Origin: Streptomyces filamentosus
GTDB taxonomy: Bacteria > Actinomycetota > Actinomycetes > Streptomycetales > Streptomycetaceae
Assembly: GCF_014654895.1 (NCBI RefSeq)
Contig: NZ_BNBE01000001.1
Span: 3,053,501-3,117,500 of the forward strand
DNA: 64,000 nt
Reading direction: 5' to 3'
In this document: one piece after another, positions 55,978 to 64,000 of the stretch
Layout of the letters: each line of letters starts with the position of its first letter
Position numbering within the stretch: position 1 is the first letter of the stretch
Translations under genes and position numbers: made by a program
The notes under the pieces: model-generated
What the model saw: only the letters and a program-made list of their open reading frames with translations
What the model was told of the DNA's origin: nothing
Database searches by the model: none

Positions 55978-58230
55978 CTACCAGGACTCCGCCACGCGCG
56001 CGTCCACCGCGAAGACCGAGCCGTCCGGGGCCGTGCCGAAGACCCGGTTCCCGGCGACCAGGGGTGCCGGAACCTGCGTGGCGTAGCCGAGCCGGCCGTT
56101 CCGCAGCCGGGGGCGGGTCTGGCCGACGACCGCGCCGCGCGTGGTGTCCACGGCGAAGAGCCGCCCGTCGGCCGCGGTGAGGTAGAGCCGGGTGTCGGGG
56201 CCGAGGACGGGCGGGGAGACGTTCGAGGCGCCGGTCTCCAGCGCCCAGAGCCGGGTGCCCTTCTCGCTCGCCGTGTCCACGGCGAGCACCCGCCCGTCCA
56301 GGGAGAGCAGGTACGCGACCGTGCCGCGCACGGCGATGCCGCTGACCGGCATCCGCTCCTGGATCGGGATCCGCCGCTCCGCGCCGTGCGCCGGCCCGCT
56401 CGCGGGGTCGCCGGGGTCGCCCGGGGCGAGCAGCACCAGCGCGTCGACCAGGTCGCTCTGGTAGCGAGAGGCGAGGACGAGCGTCCCGTCGCGGGTGCGG
56501 CCGACCGGGGTGGCGTCCCCGCTCACGATCCTGCTCCACACGACCTCGCCGGTCGCGGGCAGCACCGCCCCCACGCGCGTGCTGAGCCCGTCCGCGGCCG
56601 TCTCCGAGACGGTGAGCAGCCCGGAGGGGGCGTCGTACGCGCCGACCACGGGCGCGTCGAAGCCGGCGAGCCCGTGGGCCCAGCGCGGGGCCCCGCTCCG
56701 CGCGTCCAGCGCCCGGAGCGCGCCCCGGCCGTCGGAGAACACCACCACCTCGCCCGCCGGGCGGTACGTCTCCGGGACGTCCGTGCGCGCGGTCCAGCCG
56801 GGCGTCCCGTCCTCGGAGCCGTACGCGCGCAGCGGGCCGGGCTTCGGCGCGGCGCCGACCAGCCGCTCCCCGCCGCCGGTGAGCGGCACGGGCGCGTCCG
56901 GCGGCTCCGCGTCGACCGGGCCGGTCCGCTTCCACAGGACCTCGCCGGTCATGGGGTCGAGCCGGGCGAGCGTCACGCCGCGCGCCGCGCAGTAGAGGGA
57001 GCCGGCCTCGTGGACGCAGGCGGGCGCGGTGGCGTCGCCGTACTCCTGGAGCCGGGTCTGCCAGCCGTCGAAGGAGGTCGCGACCTCGGCCGGGTGGGTG
57101 GGCGGTTCGACGGCGGGCCGGGCCGGCGGGCGCAGCGCCGCGTAGGTCCCGGCCCCGGCGAGGACGAGCACGACCGCGGCGGAGACCGTCAGCCGCGGCG
57201 CGAGCCGGGGACGGCGCCGGCGCGGGGGCACGGCGGCCCCGGCGGGCCGGGTCGCGGTGTCGACCGGCAGGCCCCCGCCGAAGCCGTCGCCGCGCGCGGG
57301 GACGTGGCCGTCCGTCCGGCCGCCGTCCTGGCCGCCGGGCGCGAAGGGGTCCGCGGGCAGCGCGGGCCGCCGCCGCTGGGACGGTATGAACGCCTCTGCC
57401 TCGTACGAGGGCGGGAGCAGCGCCGCCATGATCTCGGCGGGGGTGGGCCGGTCGGCCGGTTCCTTCGCGAGGCAGTGCGCGACCAGCGGCGCGAGCTCCG
57501 CGGGCACCCCGGTGAGGTCCGGCTCGTCGTGGACCACCTGGTACGCCACGATGTACGGGCTGTCCGAGTCGAAGGGGCCGTGGCCGGTCGCCGCGTGCAC
57601 CAGGACCGAGCCGAGCGCGAAGACGTCCGCGGCCGGACCGACCTCGCGCGGGCGCTGGAACTGCTCGGGCGCCATGAAGGGCGGCGAGCCGATGAGCTTC
57701 CCGGTCTCCGTGCGCAGGTCGCTGTCGACGGGCCGGGAGATCCCGAAGTCGATGACCTTCGGGCCGGAGTCGGTGAGGAGCACGTTGCTCGGCTTGAGGT
57801 CCCGGTGGACGACCCCCGCGCGGTGGATGTCGCGCAGCGCCTCGGCGAGCCCGGCGGTCAGCCGGCGCAGCTCGGCGGGGGAGAGGGGGCCGCGCTGGCG
57901 GACCTGGTCGGCGAGGGTGGGGCCGGGGACGTAGAGGGTGGCCATCCAGGGGCGCTCGGCGGCCGGGTCGGCGTCCACGACCGGCGCGGTGAAGGCGCCG
58001 CTGACCCGGCGGGCGGCCGCCACCTCCTGCCGGAACCGGGCCCGGAAGTCGGGGTCCTCGGCGTAGCGCGCGTGCACCACCTTCACCGCGAGCCGCAGCC
58101 CGGACGGCGAGGAGGCCAGGTGGACGACGCCCATGCCGCCCGCGCCGAGCACCGCCTGGAGCCGGTACTCCCCGGCGTACTCCGGTCCTCCGGGATCCCG
58201 GTCGGCATCGGTCCTGCTCAACGGCGGCAT
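55978..58230 (-). CDS. Ser/Thr protein kinase with beta-propeller sensor domain
   Basis: 750 residues. The kinase domain (about 20-280) shows the Gly loop LGAGGMGVVHLA, Lys50, HRDLKPSNV (catalytic Asp144), DFG at 161-163 and APEQF, so it is an active Hanks-type kinase. A Pro/Arg-rich linker and one membrane helix (about 347-366) follow. The C-terminal 370 residues are PQQ-like beta-propeller repeats (GEVLWKR, GTPGWTAR, GAPRWAHG, GEVVWSR, ...). The propeller is extracytoplasmic and should sense a ligand. ATG 58230 has GGTGGGAG upstream. Substrates are not known. It is divergent from a small SH3-like gene. Confidence 0.93.
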   Translation of the reverse strand: MPPLSRTDADRDPGGPEYAGEYRLQAVLGAGGMGVVHLASSPSGLRLAVKVVHARYAEDPDFRARFRQEVAAARRVSGAFTAPVVDADPAAERPWMATLYVPGPTLADQVRQRGPLSPAELRRLTAGLAEALRDIHRAGVVHRDLKPSNVLLTDSGPKVIDFGISRPVDSDLRTETGKLIGSPPFMAPEQFQRPREVGPAADVFALGSVLVHAATGHGPFDSDSPYIVAYQVVHDEPDLTGVPAELAPLVAHCLAKEPADRPTPAEIMAALLPPSYEAEAFIPSQRRRPALPADPFAPGGQDGGRTDGHVPARGDGFGGGLPVDTATRPAGAAVPPRRRRPRLAPRLTVSAAVVLVLAGAGTYAALRPPARPAVEPPTHPAEVATSFDGWQTRLQEYGDATAPACVHEAGSLYCAARGVTLARLDPMTGEVLWKRTGPVDAEPPDAPVPLTGGGERLVGAAPKPGPLRAYGSEDGTPGWTARTDVPETYRPAGEVVVFSDGRGALRALDARSGAPRWAHGLAGFDAPVVGAYDAPSGLLTVSETAADGLSTRVGAVLPATGEVVWSRIVSGDATPVGRTRDGTLVLASRYQSDLVDALVLLAPGDPGDPASGPAHGAERRIPIQERMPVSGIAVRGTVAYLLSLDGRVLAVDTASEKGTRLWALETGASNVSPPVLGPDTRLYLTAADGRLFAVDTTRGAVVGQTRPRLRNGRLGYATQVPAPLVAGNRVFGTAPDGSVFAVDARVAESW

Positions 58231-58368
58231 CTCCCACCCCCGTGTGGTTCCGCGTCCGTCCGCGCGCGCCTGCGCGACGCGACGGAGCCTAGTCGATGCG
58301 CACCGCGATGTCGGAGGAGCTTGCTAGCCTGCGCGCGTCGCACAGAGTGAAGCCAGGGGGAGAACATC

Positions 58369-58623
58369 ATGGCGGTGAAGTACTACGAGGTCGCGCCGGG
58401 CTACCGGCTCAACGTCCGCTCGGGTCCGGGCACGCAGTACCCGGTGGTCAAGGTCCTCGCCGAGGGGGTGACCGTCCCGGTCCACTGCCAGAAGCCGGGC
58501 GAGTGGGTCACCGGTCCGTACGGCACCACCCGCATCTGGGACGGCATCGCCGCGGGGCAGTACGTCTCCGACGCCTACGTCCGGACCGGCAGCGACGACT
58601 ACGTCGCGCCGCGCTGCGTCTGA
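58369..58623 (+). CDS. 84-residue SH3-like domain protein
   Basis: A single bacterial SH3 domain: RLNVRSGPGTQYPVVKVLAE, then VTVPVHCQKPGEWVTGPYG and a C-terminal YVSDAYVRTG. Such domains usually bind peptidoglycan or metal/ligand in exported proteins, but here there is no signal peptide or membrane helix. The two cysteines could form a disulfide if exported by another route. ATG 58369 has GGGGGAG 8 nt upstream. It lies between the kinase gene (divergent) and a small membrane protein gene. Confidence 0.82.
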   Translation: MAVKYYEVAPGYRLNVRSGPGTQYPVVKVLAEGVTVPVHCQKPGEWVTGPYGTTRIWDGIAAGQYVSDAYVRTGSDDYVAPRCV

Positions 58624-58672
58624 GGACCTCCGCCTCGGCCCTCCGGGGCCCGGTCCGGGGATAATCGACCTC

Positions 58673-59179
58673 GTGAGCGAGGACAAGCGGACCCCCGAGA
58701 CCGGTACGAGCGGACCCCAGCCCGAGGAGATCCGTTTCTTCGGGACGAGCTGGGTCGACCACGGCGCCCACTACGGACTGCGCCGCGCCGGCCTCGCGGT
58801 CGGCGCGCTCGCCGCGGCCGTCGCGGGCGCCTTCGTCCTGCGCTTCGCCTACCAGGGCCTCCAGGTCGCGGAGGTCGGCGGGCTCGTCAACACGCTGGTG
58901 ATCCTGATGTTCGCGGTCTGCGCGGCCATCGCCTTCACCAAGACCTGGGAGGGCTTCGGCCGCCGCCCCGCCGACCAGGCCCGCGAGGACTCCCTCAAGA
59001 GCCTCAAGGCCATCGGCTTCATCGGCGTCCTCCTCGCGTACGCCCTCCGGTGCCTCGTGGAGGCCCCCGGCGAGAAGCTCCGCCGGGCCGAGTACGAGAC
59101 GGCCCGCGCCCGCCACGAGAAGCGCCGCGGCGCCCGCACCGGCAATCCGGCGGCCCGCAGGAAGCCCAGGCGGCCGTAA
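58673..59179 (+). CDS. Small membrane protein, unknown function
   Basis: 168 residues. Three hydrophobic helices (about 38-60, 68-90 and 110-130) are followed by a basic Arg/Lys-rich tail. No family recognised. GTG 58673, with no strong Shine-Dalgarno sequence. It begins 49 bp after the SH3-like gene and is followed by a terminator at 59221. Confidence 0.65.
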   Translation: MSEDKRTPETGTSGPQPEEIRFFGTSWVDHGAHYGLRRAGLAVGALAAAVAGAFVLRFAYQGLQVAEVGGLVNTLVILMFAVCAAIAFTKTWEGFGRRPADQAREDSLKSLKAIGFIGVLLAYALRCLVEAPGEKLRRAEYETARARHEKRRGARTGNPAARRKPRRP

Positions 59180-59220
59180 CGGCCTCCCGCCCGAGCGCCC
59201 CTGGCGGCCCTCGGGCCCGA

Positions 59221-59250
59221 GCCCCCGCGGTCCTTGACGCGGGGGCTTTT
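59221..59250 (+). terminator. Terminator before the exporter genes
   Basis: GCCCCCGCG and CGCGGGGGC form a 9-bp stem with an 8-nt loop, followed by TTTT. It separates the small membrane protein gene from the ABC exporter. Confidence 0.8.
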
Positions 59251-59270
59251 CCGTCCCCACTATTCATCAC

Positions 59271-60143
59271 ATGATGAATTACGACTCCGGAGCGCCCGGC
59301 ACCGGACCCGGGAGCGGATCCGGACGTGGCACCGGTCCCGGAAACGGCAACGGCTCCGGCGAACCCGAACCCCCCGACCCGCCCCCCGCGATCACCGCCC
59401 GCGCCCTCACCGCCGTACGCGGCGACCGCACCGTCCTGCGCGGCCTCGACTTCACCGTCCCCGCCGGCCGCGTCACCGGCCTCCTCGGTCCCTCCGGCTG
59501 CGGCAAGACCACCCTCATGCGCGCCGTCGTCGGCACCCAGGCCAAGGTCACCGGCACCCTCACCGTCCTCGGCAGCCCCGCGGGACACCCCGGCCTCCGC
59601 CCCCGCATCGGCTACGTCACCCAGGCCCCCTCCGTCTACGACGACCTCACCGTCCGGCAGAACCTCGCCCACTTCGCCGCGGTCCTCCTCCCCGGCCGCG
59701 CCCACCGCGAGACCCGCCGCACCGCCGTCGCCCACGCCCTCGACGACGTCGACCTCACCGGCCGCGCCGACGCCCTCGCCGGACGCCTCTCCGGCGGCCA
59801 GCGCAGCCGGGTCTCCCTCGCCGTCGCCCTCCTCGGCACCCCCGACCTGCTCGTCCTCGACGAACCGACCGTCGGCCTCGACCCCGTCCTCCGCCGCGAC
59901 CTGTGGGACCTCTTCCACCGCCTCGCCGCCGACCGGGGCACCACCCTCCTCGTCTCCTCCCACGTCATGGACGAGGCCGAGCGCTGCCACCGCCTCCTCC
60001 TCATGCGCGAGGGCGAGGTTCTCGCCGAAGGCACCCCCGACGCCCTCCGCCGGCGGAGCGGCACGGACACCGTCGAAGCGGCCTTCCTCCACCTGGTCGA
60101 CACCGCCGCGGCCCGCCCCGCCCCCGAGGAGCCCCGCCCATGA
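59271..60143 (+). CDS. ABC exporter ATP-binding protein (DrrA-like)
   Basis: 290 residues. A Gly/Ser/Pro-rich N-terminal 40 residues, then Walker A LLGPSGCGKTTLMRAVVG, Q-loop VTQAPSVYDDLT, signature LSGGQRSRVSLA, Walker B LLVLDEPTVGLDP and the H-loop SSHVMDEAERCH. Typical of the DrrA/NodI drug-export group. ATG 59271 and 59274 are both possible; the Gly-rich leader may be non-essential. It overlaps the permease start by ATGA. Confidence 0.9.
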   Translation: MMNYDSGAPGTGPGSGSGRGTGPGNGNGSGEPEPPDPPPAITARALTAVRGDRTVLRGLDFTVPAGRVTGLLGPSGCGKTTLMRAVVGTQAKVTGTLTVLGSPAGHPGLRPRIGYVTQAPSVYDDLTVRQNLAHFAAVLLPGRAHRETRRTAVAHALDDVDLTGRADALAGRLSGGQRSRVSLAVALLGTPDLLVLDEPTVGLDPVLRRDLWDLFHRLAADRGTTLLVSSHVMDEAERCHRLLLMREGEVLAEGTPDALRRRSGTDTVEAAFLHLVDTAAARPAPEEPRP

Positions 60144-60877
60144 CCCCCGCACGCACCCTCGCCACGGCGGCCCGCGTCCTGCGCCAGCTCCGCCACGACC
60201 CCCGCTCCGTCGCGCTGATGCTCCTCGTCCCCTGCGCGATGCTCTTCCTGCTCCGCTACGTCTTCGACGGCAGCCCGGGGACCTTCGACACCATCGGCGC
60301 CTCGCTCCTCGGCATCTTCCCGCTGATCACCATGTTCCTGGTGACCTCCATCGCCACCCTGCGCGAACGCACCTCCGGCACCCTCGAACGCCTCCTCGCC
60401 ATGCCCCTCGGCAAGGCCGACCTCATCGCCGGCTACGCCCTCGCCTTCGGCCTCGTCGCCGTCGTCCAGTCCGTCCTCGCCACCGGCCTCGCCGTCGGAC
60501 TCCTCGGCCTCGACGTCACCGGCTCCCCCTGGCTCCTCCTCCTGGTCGCCCTCCTCGACGCCCTCCTCGGCACCGCCCTCGGCCTCTTCGTCTCCGCCTT
60601 CGCGGCCTCCGAGTTCCAGGCCGTCCAGTTCATGCCGGCGGTGATCTTCCCCCAGCTGCTCCTCTGCGGCCTCTTCACCCCGCGCGACAAGATGGCCCCC
60701 GCACTGGAGGCGATCTCGAACGTCCTGCCCATGTCGTACGCCGTCGACGGCATGAACGAGGTCCTCCGCCACCCCGACATGACCCCCGCCTTCGTCCGGG
60801 ACGCCCTCGTCGTCGCGGGCTGCGCCGTCCTCGTCCTCGTCCTCGGCGCCGCCACGCTCCGCCGCCGCACCGCGTGA
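60140..60877 (+). CDS. ABC-2-type exporter permease
   Basis: 245 residues with about six membrane helices and the ABC-2 signature in TLRERTSGTLERLLAMPLGK. Also QFMPAVIFPQLLLCGLFTP, characteristic of DrrB-like permeases. It is translated with its ATPase (ATGA overlap). The exported substrate is unknown. The gene stops 83 bp before proC. Confidence 0.9.
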   Translation: MTPARTLATAARVLRQLRHDPRSVALMLLVPCAMLFLLRYVFDGSPGTFDTIGASLLGIFPLITMFLVTSIATLRERTSGTLERLLAMPLGKADLIAGYALAFGLVAVVQSVLATGLAVGLLGLDVTGSPWLLLLVALLDALLGTALGLFVSAFAASEFQAVQFMPAVIFPQLLLCGLFTPRDKMAPALEAISNVLPMSYAVDGMNEVLRHPDMTPAFVRDALVVAGCAVLVLVLGAATLRRRTA

Positions 60878-60960
60878 CCGAACCTCGGACACCCCGCGCA
60901 CCGGCCGCCCCGCCGGTGCGAGGATGACGACACGTACCCCCTCGGCGAGGTGAGAGAGCC

Positions 60961-61770
60961 ATGTCCCAGACCGTCGCAGTCCTCGGCACCGGCAAGATCG
61001 GTGAAGCGCTCCTCAGCGGCATGATCCGAGCCGGCTGGCGCCCCACGAACCTCCTCGTCACCACCCGGCGCGGCGAGCGCGCCGAGGAACTCCGCGACCG
61101 CTACGGCGTCGAGACCGTCACCAACGCCGAGGCCGCCAAGCGCGCCGACACCCTCATCCTGGCCGTCAAGCCCCAGGACATGGGCCGCCTCCTCGATGAG
61201 CTCGGCCCCCACGTCGCGACCGACCGCCTCGTCATCAGCGCCGCCGCGGGCATCACCACCGCCTTCATCGAGGAACGGCTCAGCCCCGGCACCCCCGTCG
61301 TCCGCGTCATGCCCAACACCCCCGTCCTCGTCGACGAGGGCATGTCCGTGATCTCCGGCGGCAGCCACGCCACCCCCGAGCACCTCGCCCACACCGAGGA
61401 GATCTTCGGCGGCGTCGGCAAGACCCTCCGCGTCCCCGAGTCCCAGCAGGACGCCGCCACCGCCCTCTCCGGCTCCGGCCCGGCGTACTTCTACTACCTG
61501 GTCGAGGCCATGACCGACGCGGGCATCCTCCTCGGCCTGCCCCGCGCCCAGGCCCACGACCTCATCGTCCAGGCCGCCATCGGCGCCGCCGTGATGCTCC
61601 GCGACAGCGGCGAGCACCCCGTCAAGCTCCGCGAGGCCGTCACCTCCCCGGCCGGCACCACCATCAGCGCCATCCGCGAGCTGGAGAACCACGGCGTCCG
61701 CGCCGCCCTCATCGCCGCCCTCGAAGCAGCCCGCGACCGCAGCCGCGCCCTCGCCTCCGGCAACGGCTGA
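60961..61770 (+). CDS. proC: Pyrroline-5-carboxylate reductase
   Basis: Last step of proline synthesis. 269 residues: nucleotide loop AVLGTGKIGEALLSGM, AVKPQDM, VVRVMPNTP, ALSGSGPAYFYYLVEAM, and the C-terminal VTSPAGTTISAIRELE signature of ProC. ATG 60961 has GAGGTGAGAG upstream. It is convergent with a cysteine-hydrolase gene; a perfect 12-bp palindrome (61773-61784) lies at the junction. Confidence 0.95.
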   Translation: MSQTVAVLGTGKIGEALLSGMIRAGWRPTNLLVTTRRGERAEELRDRYGVETVTNAEAAKRADTLILAVKPQDMGRLLDELGPHVATDRLVISAAAGITTAFIEERLSPGTPVVRVMPNTPVLVDEGMSVISGGSHATPEHLAHTEEIFGGVGKTLRVPESQQDAATALSGSGPAYFYYLVEAMTDAGILLGLPRAQAHDLIVQAAIGAAVMLRDSGEHPVKLREAVTSPAGTTISAIRELENHGVRAALIAALEAARDRSRALASGNG

Positions 61771-61776
61771 CCCCTC

Positions 61777-62370
61777 CTAGGAGGCCGTCCCCTTCAGGAC
61801 GTCCTCCGTGGTCACGACCCGGGCGAACCGCCCGCCGTGCAGCGACACCGCCGTCGCCCGGGTCAGCTCCTCCGCCGTGAGCGTCCAGCCGAACGGCCCC
61901 GCCAGGTCGAAGGTGTGCATCGCGTCCAGCGGGAACAGCACGTCGTACCCGAGGTTCCCGCCCATCCGGGCCGTCGTCTCGTTGCACATGTTCGTCTGGA
62001 TCCCGACGATCACGATCTGCCCGCGCCGTCCGTCGGCGGCCCCCTTCAGCCACGCGTCCAGGTCCGGCTCCCCGTAGAAGGCGGAGTTCACCGTCTTCGT
62101 CACCAGCACCTCGGGCCCCGTGCCCCGGCCCCGCCGCTCCTCGACGAAGTCCTTGAAGGCGTTGCCCCCGCTGCCCGGCGCCAGCGGCGAACCCGCCACC
62201 GACGAGTCGTGCCGCACGAAGACCACCGGCCGGCCCGTCTCCTGCCACCGGTCGATCAGGGCGGCCACGTTCCCCTCCGCCTCCGGGTTGTCCCGGCGCC
62301 CCCAGGACCCGGACTCGAAGCCCTTCTGGACGTCGACGACGATCAGCGCTGCGTTCTCCTCGATCTCCAT
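61777..62370 (-). CDS. Isochorismatase-like cysteine hydrolase
   Basis: 197 residues. Catalytic triad candidates are Asp in LIVVDVQKGFE, Lys in LVTKTVNSAFYG and Cys in TNMCNETTARMGG. These are shared by nicotinamidase and related amidohydrolases; the substrate is undetermined. I take ATG 62370; an upstream in-frame GTG at 62376 adds only two residues. It is divergent from the GlxA-type regulator gene, which may control it. Confidence 0.87.
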   Translation of the reverse strand: MEIEENAALIVVDVQKGFESGSWGRRDNPEAEGNVAALIDRWQETGRPVVFVRHDSSVAGSPLAPGSGGNAFKDFVEERRGRGTGPEVLVTKTVNSAFYGEPDLDAWLKGAADGRRGQIVIVGIQTNMCNETTARMGGNLGYDVLFPLDAMHTFDLAGPFGWTLTAEELTRATAVSLHGGRFARVVTTEDVLKGTAS

Positions 62371-62445
62371 GACCACGATCCTGCCGCCGCCCGGCCGCCC
62401 GCCCCAGAGGCTCCGAAGTCACCGATCGATGGTTTACTGCCACGC

Positions 62446-63444
62446 ATGGCGGCCCCGCAGCGCATCGCACTCCTCTCCTTCCCCGGCATCCGCGCCTTCG
62501 ACGTCTCCGTCGTCACGGAGGTCTGGGGCACCGACCGCACCGGCCAGGGCGTCCCCGCCTTCGACCTCCGCCGCGCAGCCGCCGACCCGGCCGCCCCCAT
62601 CCCCCTCCGCGGCGGCCTGAGCCTCACCCCCGACCGCCCGCTCGACTGGCTCGACGCCCTGACCCCCGCCGACCTCGTCCTCGTCCCCGGCATCGAGGAC
62701 CCCGAAGCCGACGTCCCGCCCCCGGTCCTCGAAGCCCTCCGCCGCGCCCACACCGCGGGCGTCCCCGTCGCCTCCCTCTGCGCCGGGGCCTTCGTCCTCG
62801 CCCGCGCCGGCCTCCTCGACGGCCGCCGCGCCGTCACCCACTGGCGCCTCACCGACGCCCTGGCCGCCCGCCACCCCCGGATCCGCGTGGAACCCGAGGC
62901 GCTCTACATCGAGGACACGGGCGTCTGGACCTCCGCCGGCACCGCCGCCGGCATCGACCTCTGCCTCCACCTGGTCCGTACGGCCCACGGCGCCGAGGTC
63001 GCCGCCACCGTCGCCCGCTCCATGGTCACCGCCCCCTTCCGCACCGGCACCCAGGCCCAGTTCATCGAGCGCCCCACCCCCAGGGCCGACCGCGACGGGG
63101 ACGCCCTCGCCGCCGTCCGCGCCCACGCGCTCGCCCACCTCGACCGGCCCCACACCGTCGCGAGCCTCGCCGCCCGCGCCGGCATGTCCCCCCGCTCCTT
63201 CGCCCGCCACTTCCAGGCCACCACCGGCACCACCCCCCTCCACTGGCTCATCACCCAGCGCGTCGCCGCCGCCCAGAAACTCCTCGAACTCACCGACCAC
63301 CCCCTCCCCGAGGTGGCCCGCCGCGCGGGCTTCGGCAGCGAGGTCACGATGCGCCAGCACTTCGCCTCGCACCTCGCCACCAGCCCGCGCGACTACCGCA
63401 CCGCCTTCCGTCAGGCGGCGGGCAGCAGCCCGATCGCCCGGTAG
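62446..63444 (+). CDS. GlxA-type transcriptional regulator (DJ-1/PfpI plus AraC HTH)
   Basis: 332 residues. The N-terminal DJ-1/PfpI-like domain (1-185) has LLSFPGIRAFDVSVVTEVW and ASLCAGAFVLARAGLL with the nucleophile-elbow Cys. The C-terminal AraC domain (about 225-325) has VASLAARAGMSPRSFARHFQ and LPEVARRAGFGSEVTMRQHF. Such regulators (GlxA in Streptomyces) often control neighbouring hydrolases. Its end overlaps the convergent trpS end by 34 bp. No Shine-Dalgarno sequence is seen before ATG 62446. Confidence 0.9.
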   Translation: MAAPQRIALLSFPGIRAFDVSVVTEVWGTDRTGQGVPAFDLRRAAADPAAPIPLRGGLSLTPDRPLDWLDALTPADLVLVPGIEDPEADVPPPVLEALRRAHTAGVPVASLCAGAFVLARAGLLDGRRAVTHWRLTDALAARHPRIRVEPEALYIEDTGVWTSAGTAAGIDLCLHLVRTAHGAEVAATVARSMVTAPFRTGTQAQFIERPTPRADRDGDALAAVRAHALAHLDRPHTVASLAARAGMSPRSFARHFQATTGTTPLHWLITQRVAAAQKLLELTDHPLPEVARRAGFGSEVTMRQHFASHLATSPRDYRTAFRQAAGSSPIAR

Positions 63445-64000
63445 GCCCGGTCCACCAGCGGCCGCGCCGTCCCCCGGGCCCGCTCGGCCCCCTCCTTCAG
63501 CACCCGGTCCACGAACCCCGGATCCGCCGCGAGCTCGGCGTGCCGCTCCCGCACCGGCCGCAGCAGCTCGACGACGGCGTCCGCCGTGTCCTTCTTCAGA
63601 GCGCCGTACGACGCGTACGCCCCGGCGAGCTCCTCCGGGTCCCCGCCCGTCGCCGCCGCCATCAGGTCGAGCAGGTTGGCGACCCCCGGCTTGGCGTCCC
63701 GGTCGTACTCGACCTCCCGCCCGCTGTCGGTCACGGCCCGCATGACCTTCCGCCGCACGGTGTCCGCGTCGTCCAGCAGATAGACGATCCCCGCCCCGTT
63801 CTCGTGGGACTTCCCCATTTTCGAGGAGGGGTCCTGGAGGTCCATCACCCGCGCCGCCACCTCCGGCCGCGTCGCCTTCGGCACGGTGAACGTGTGCCCG
63901 TACCGCTGGTTGAACCGCACCGCCAGGTCCCGCGTCAGCTCCACGTGCTGCGTCTGGTCCTCGCCCACCGGCACCTCGTCGGCCCCGTACGCCAGGATGT
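63411..64000 (-). CDS. trpS: Tryptophanyl-tRNA synthetase, C-terminal part (cut by window edge)
   Basis: Charges tRNA-Trp. The visible part runs from the catalytic-domain end into the anticodon-binding domain. VPVGEDQTQHVELTRDLA is the class I block before the second signature; the KMSKS motif is present as SSKMGKSHE; and VMRAVTDSGREV and YGALKKDTADAVVELL follow. The stop is at 63411. The gene continues past the right edge; no start is available. The position beside the proC region fits the auxiliary indolmycin-resistant TrpRS1 (SCO3334-like) rather than the main enzyme. The anticodon domain ends in LLPAA. Confidence 0.92.
   Translation of the reverse strand, partial: ILAYGADEVPVGEDQTQHVELTRDLAVRFNQRYGHTFTVPKATRPEVAARVMDLQDPSSKMGKSHENGAGIVYLLDDADTVRRKVMRAVTDSGREVEYDRDAKPGVANLLDLMAAATGGDPEELAGAYASYGALKKDTADAVVELLRPVRERHAELAADPGFVDRVLKEGAERARGTARPLVDRAYRAIGLLPAA

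Noticed and set aside
53488..58350. Plus-strand open frame of about 1,620 codons over ilvD and opposite the kinase
   Set aside because: It is an out-of-frame reading over ilvD and an antisense reading over the kinase, and has no recognisable domains.

Overview
The window is chromosomal DNA of a Streptomyces or a very close relative. Evidence for this is the very high GC content, GC-rich third codon positions, many GTG starts, and marker genes typical of the genus: lsr2, the sigE-cseA-cseB-cseC cluster, clpC with candidate ClgR boxes, disA/radA, and a Ser/Thr kinase. From memory, the gene order resembles the conserved core around SCO3334-SCO3404 of S. coelicolor, read from ftsH/folE down to trpS. 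I could not run an alignment. I see no rRNA, tRNA, CRISPR array, insertion sequence or prophage.

Layout. 1-7.6 kb: the end of ftsH, then folE, facing a leftward folate operon (folP, an NTF2-like gene, folB, folK, a DUF3180 membrane protein). Next is a membrane aminoacyl-lipid synthase (MprF-like), divergent from a membrane-anchored alpha/beta hydrolase. 7.6-11.1 kb: an osmoprotectant (OpuB-type) ABC transporter, with the ATPase gene divergent from two permeases and a binding lipoprotein. 11.2-18.5 kb: a coiled-coil membrane protein, an orphan NuoD paralogue next to a MidA-type methyltransferase, a NarL-type two-component pair, a TmrB-like kinase-fold protein and a DUF5937/ArsR regulator. 18.5-26 kb: a decaying small ORF with short tandem repeats and a threonine-aldolase-like enzyme. 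It continues with a translationally coupled cofactor operon, DUF2520 oxidoreductase-panC-nadB-nadC-coaX, that feeds CoA and NAD synthesis.

26-32.3 kb: small conserved actinobacterial genes (including a 58-residue membrane protein), a BlaI-type regulator, a GNAT enzyme, lsr2, a convergent hypothetical gene and clpC. 32.3-35.7 kb: a solitary NACHT STAND NTPase, the most accessory-looking gene and a candidate bNACHT antiphage factor, followed by a long leader and an M23 endopeptidase. 36.4-38.8 kb: a TetR regulator with two visible operators and the 14-TM efflux pump it probably controls. 38.8-42.3 kb: the cell-envelope stress system sigE-cseA-cseB-cseC, with a 21-bp repeat array upstream of sigE. 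42.6-48.4 kb: mutY, a PAP2 phosphatase, a secreted beta-sandwich protein, disA (c-di-AMP synthase) and radA.

48.5-64 kb: a fusion protein that looks like a sigma factor joined to a zinc anti-sigma domain, a membrane segment and a BACON domain. After it come a Cys-rich protein, a Ppx/GppA phosphatase, a TIM-barrel isomerase coupled to a TetR regulator, ilvD and a Ser/Thr kinase with a beta-propeller sensor. The window ends with small SH3-like and membrane proteins, a DrrAB-type exporter, proC, a cysteine hydrolase, a GlxA-type regulator and the C-terminal part of a tryptophanyl-tRNA synthetase that is probably the auxiliary TrpRS1. Themes are vitamin and cofactor synthesis, envelope homeostasis, genome maintenance and proteolysis. 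A dozen or so genes look leaderless, with a TANNNT hexamer 5-8 nt before the start codon and no Shine-Dalgarno sequence.
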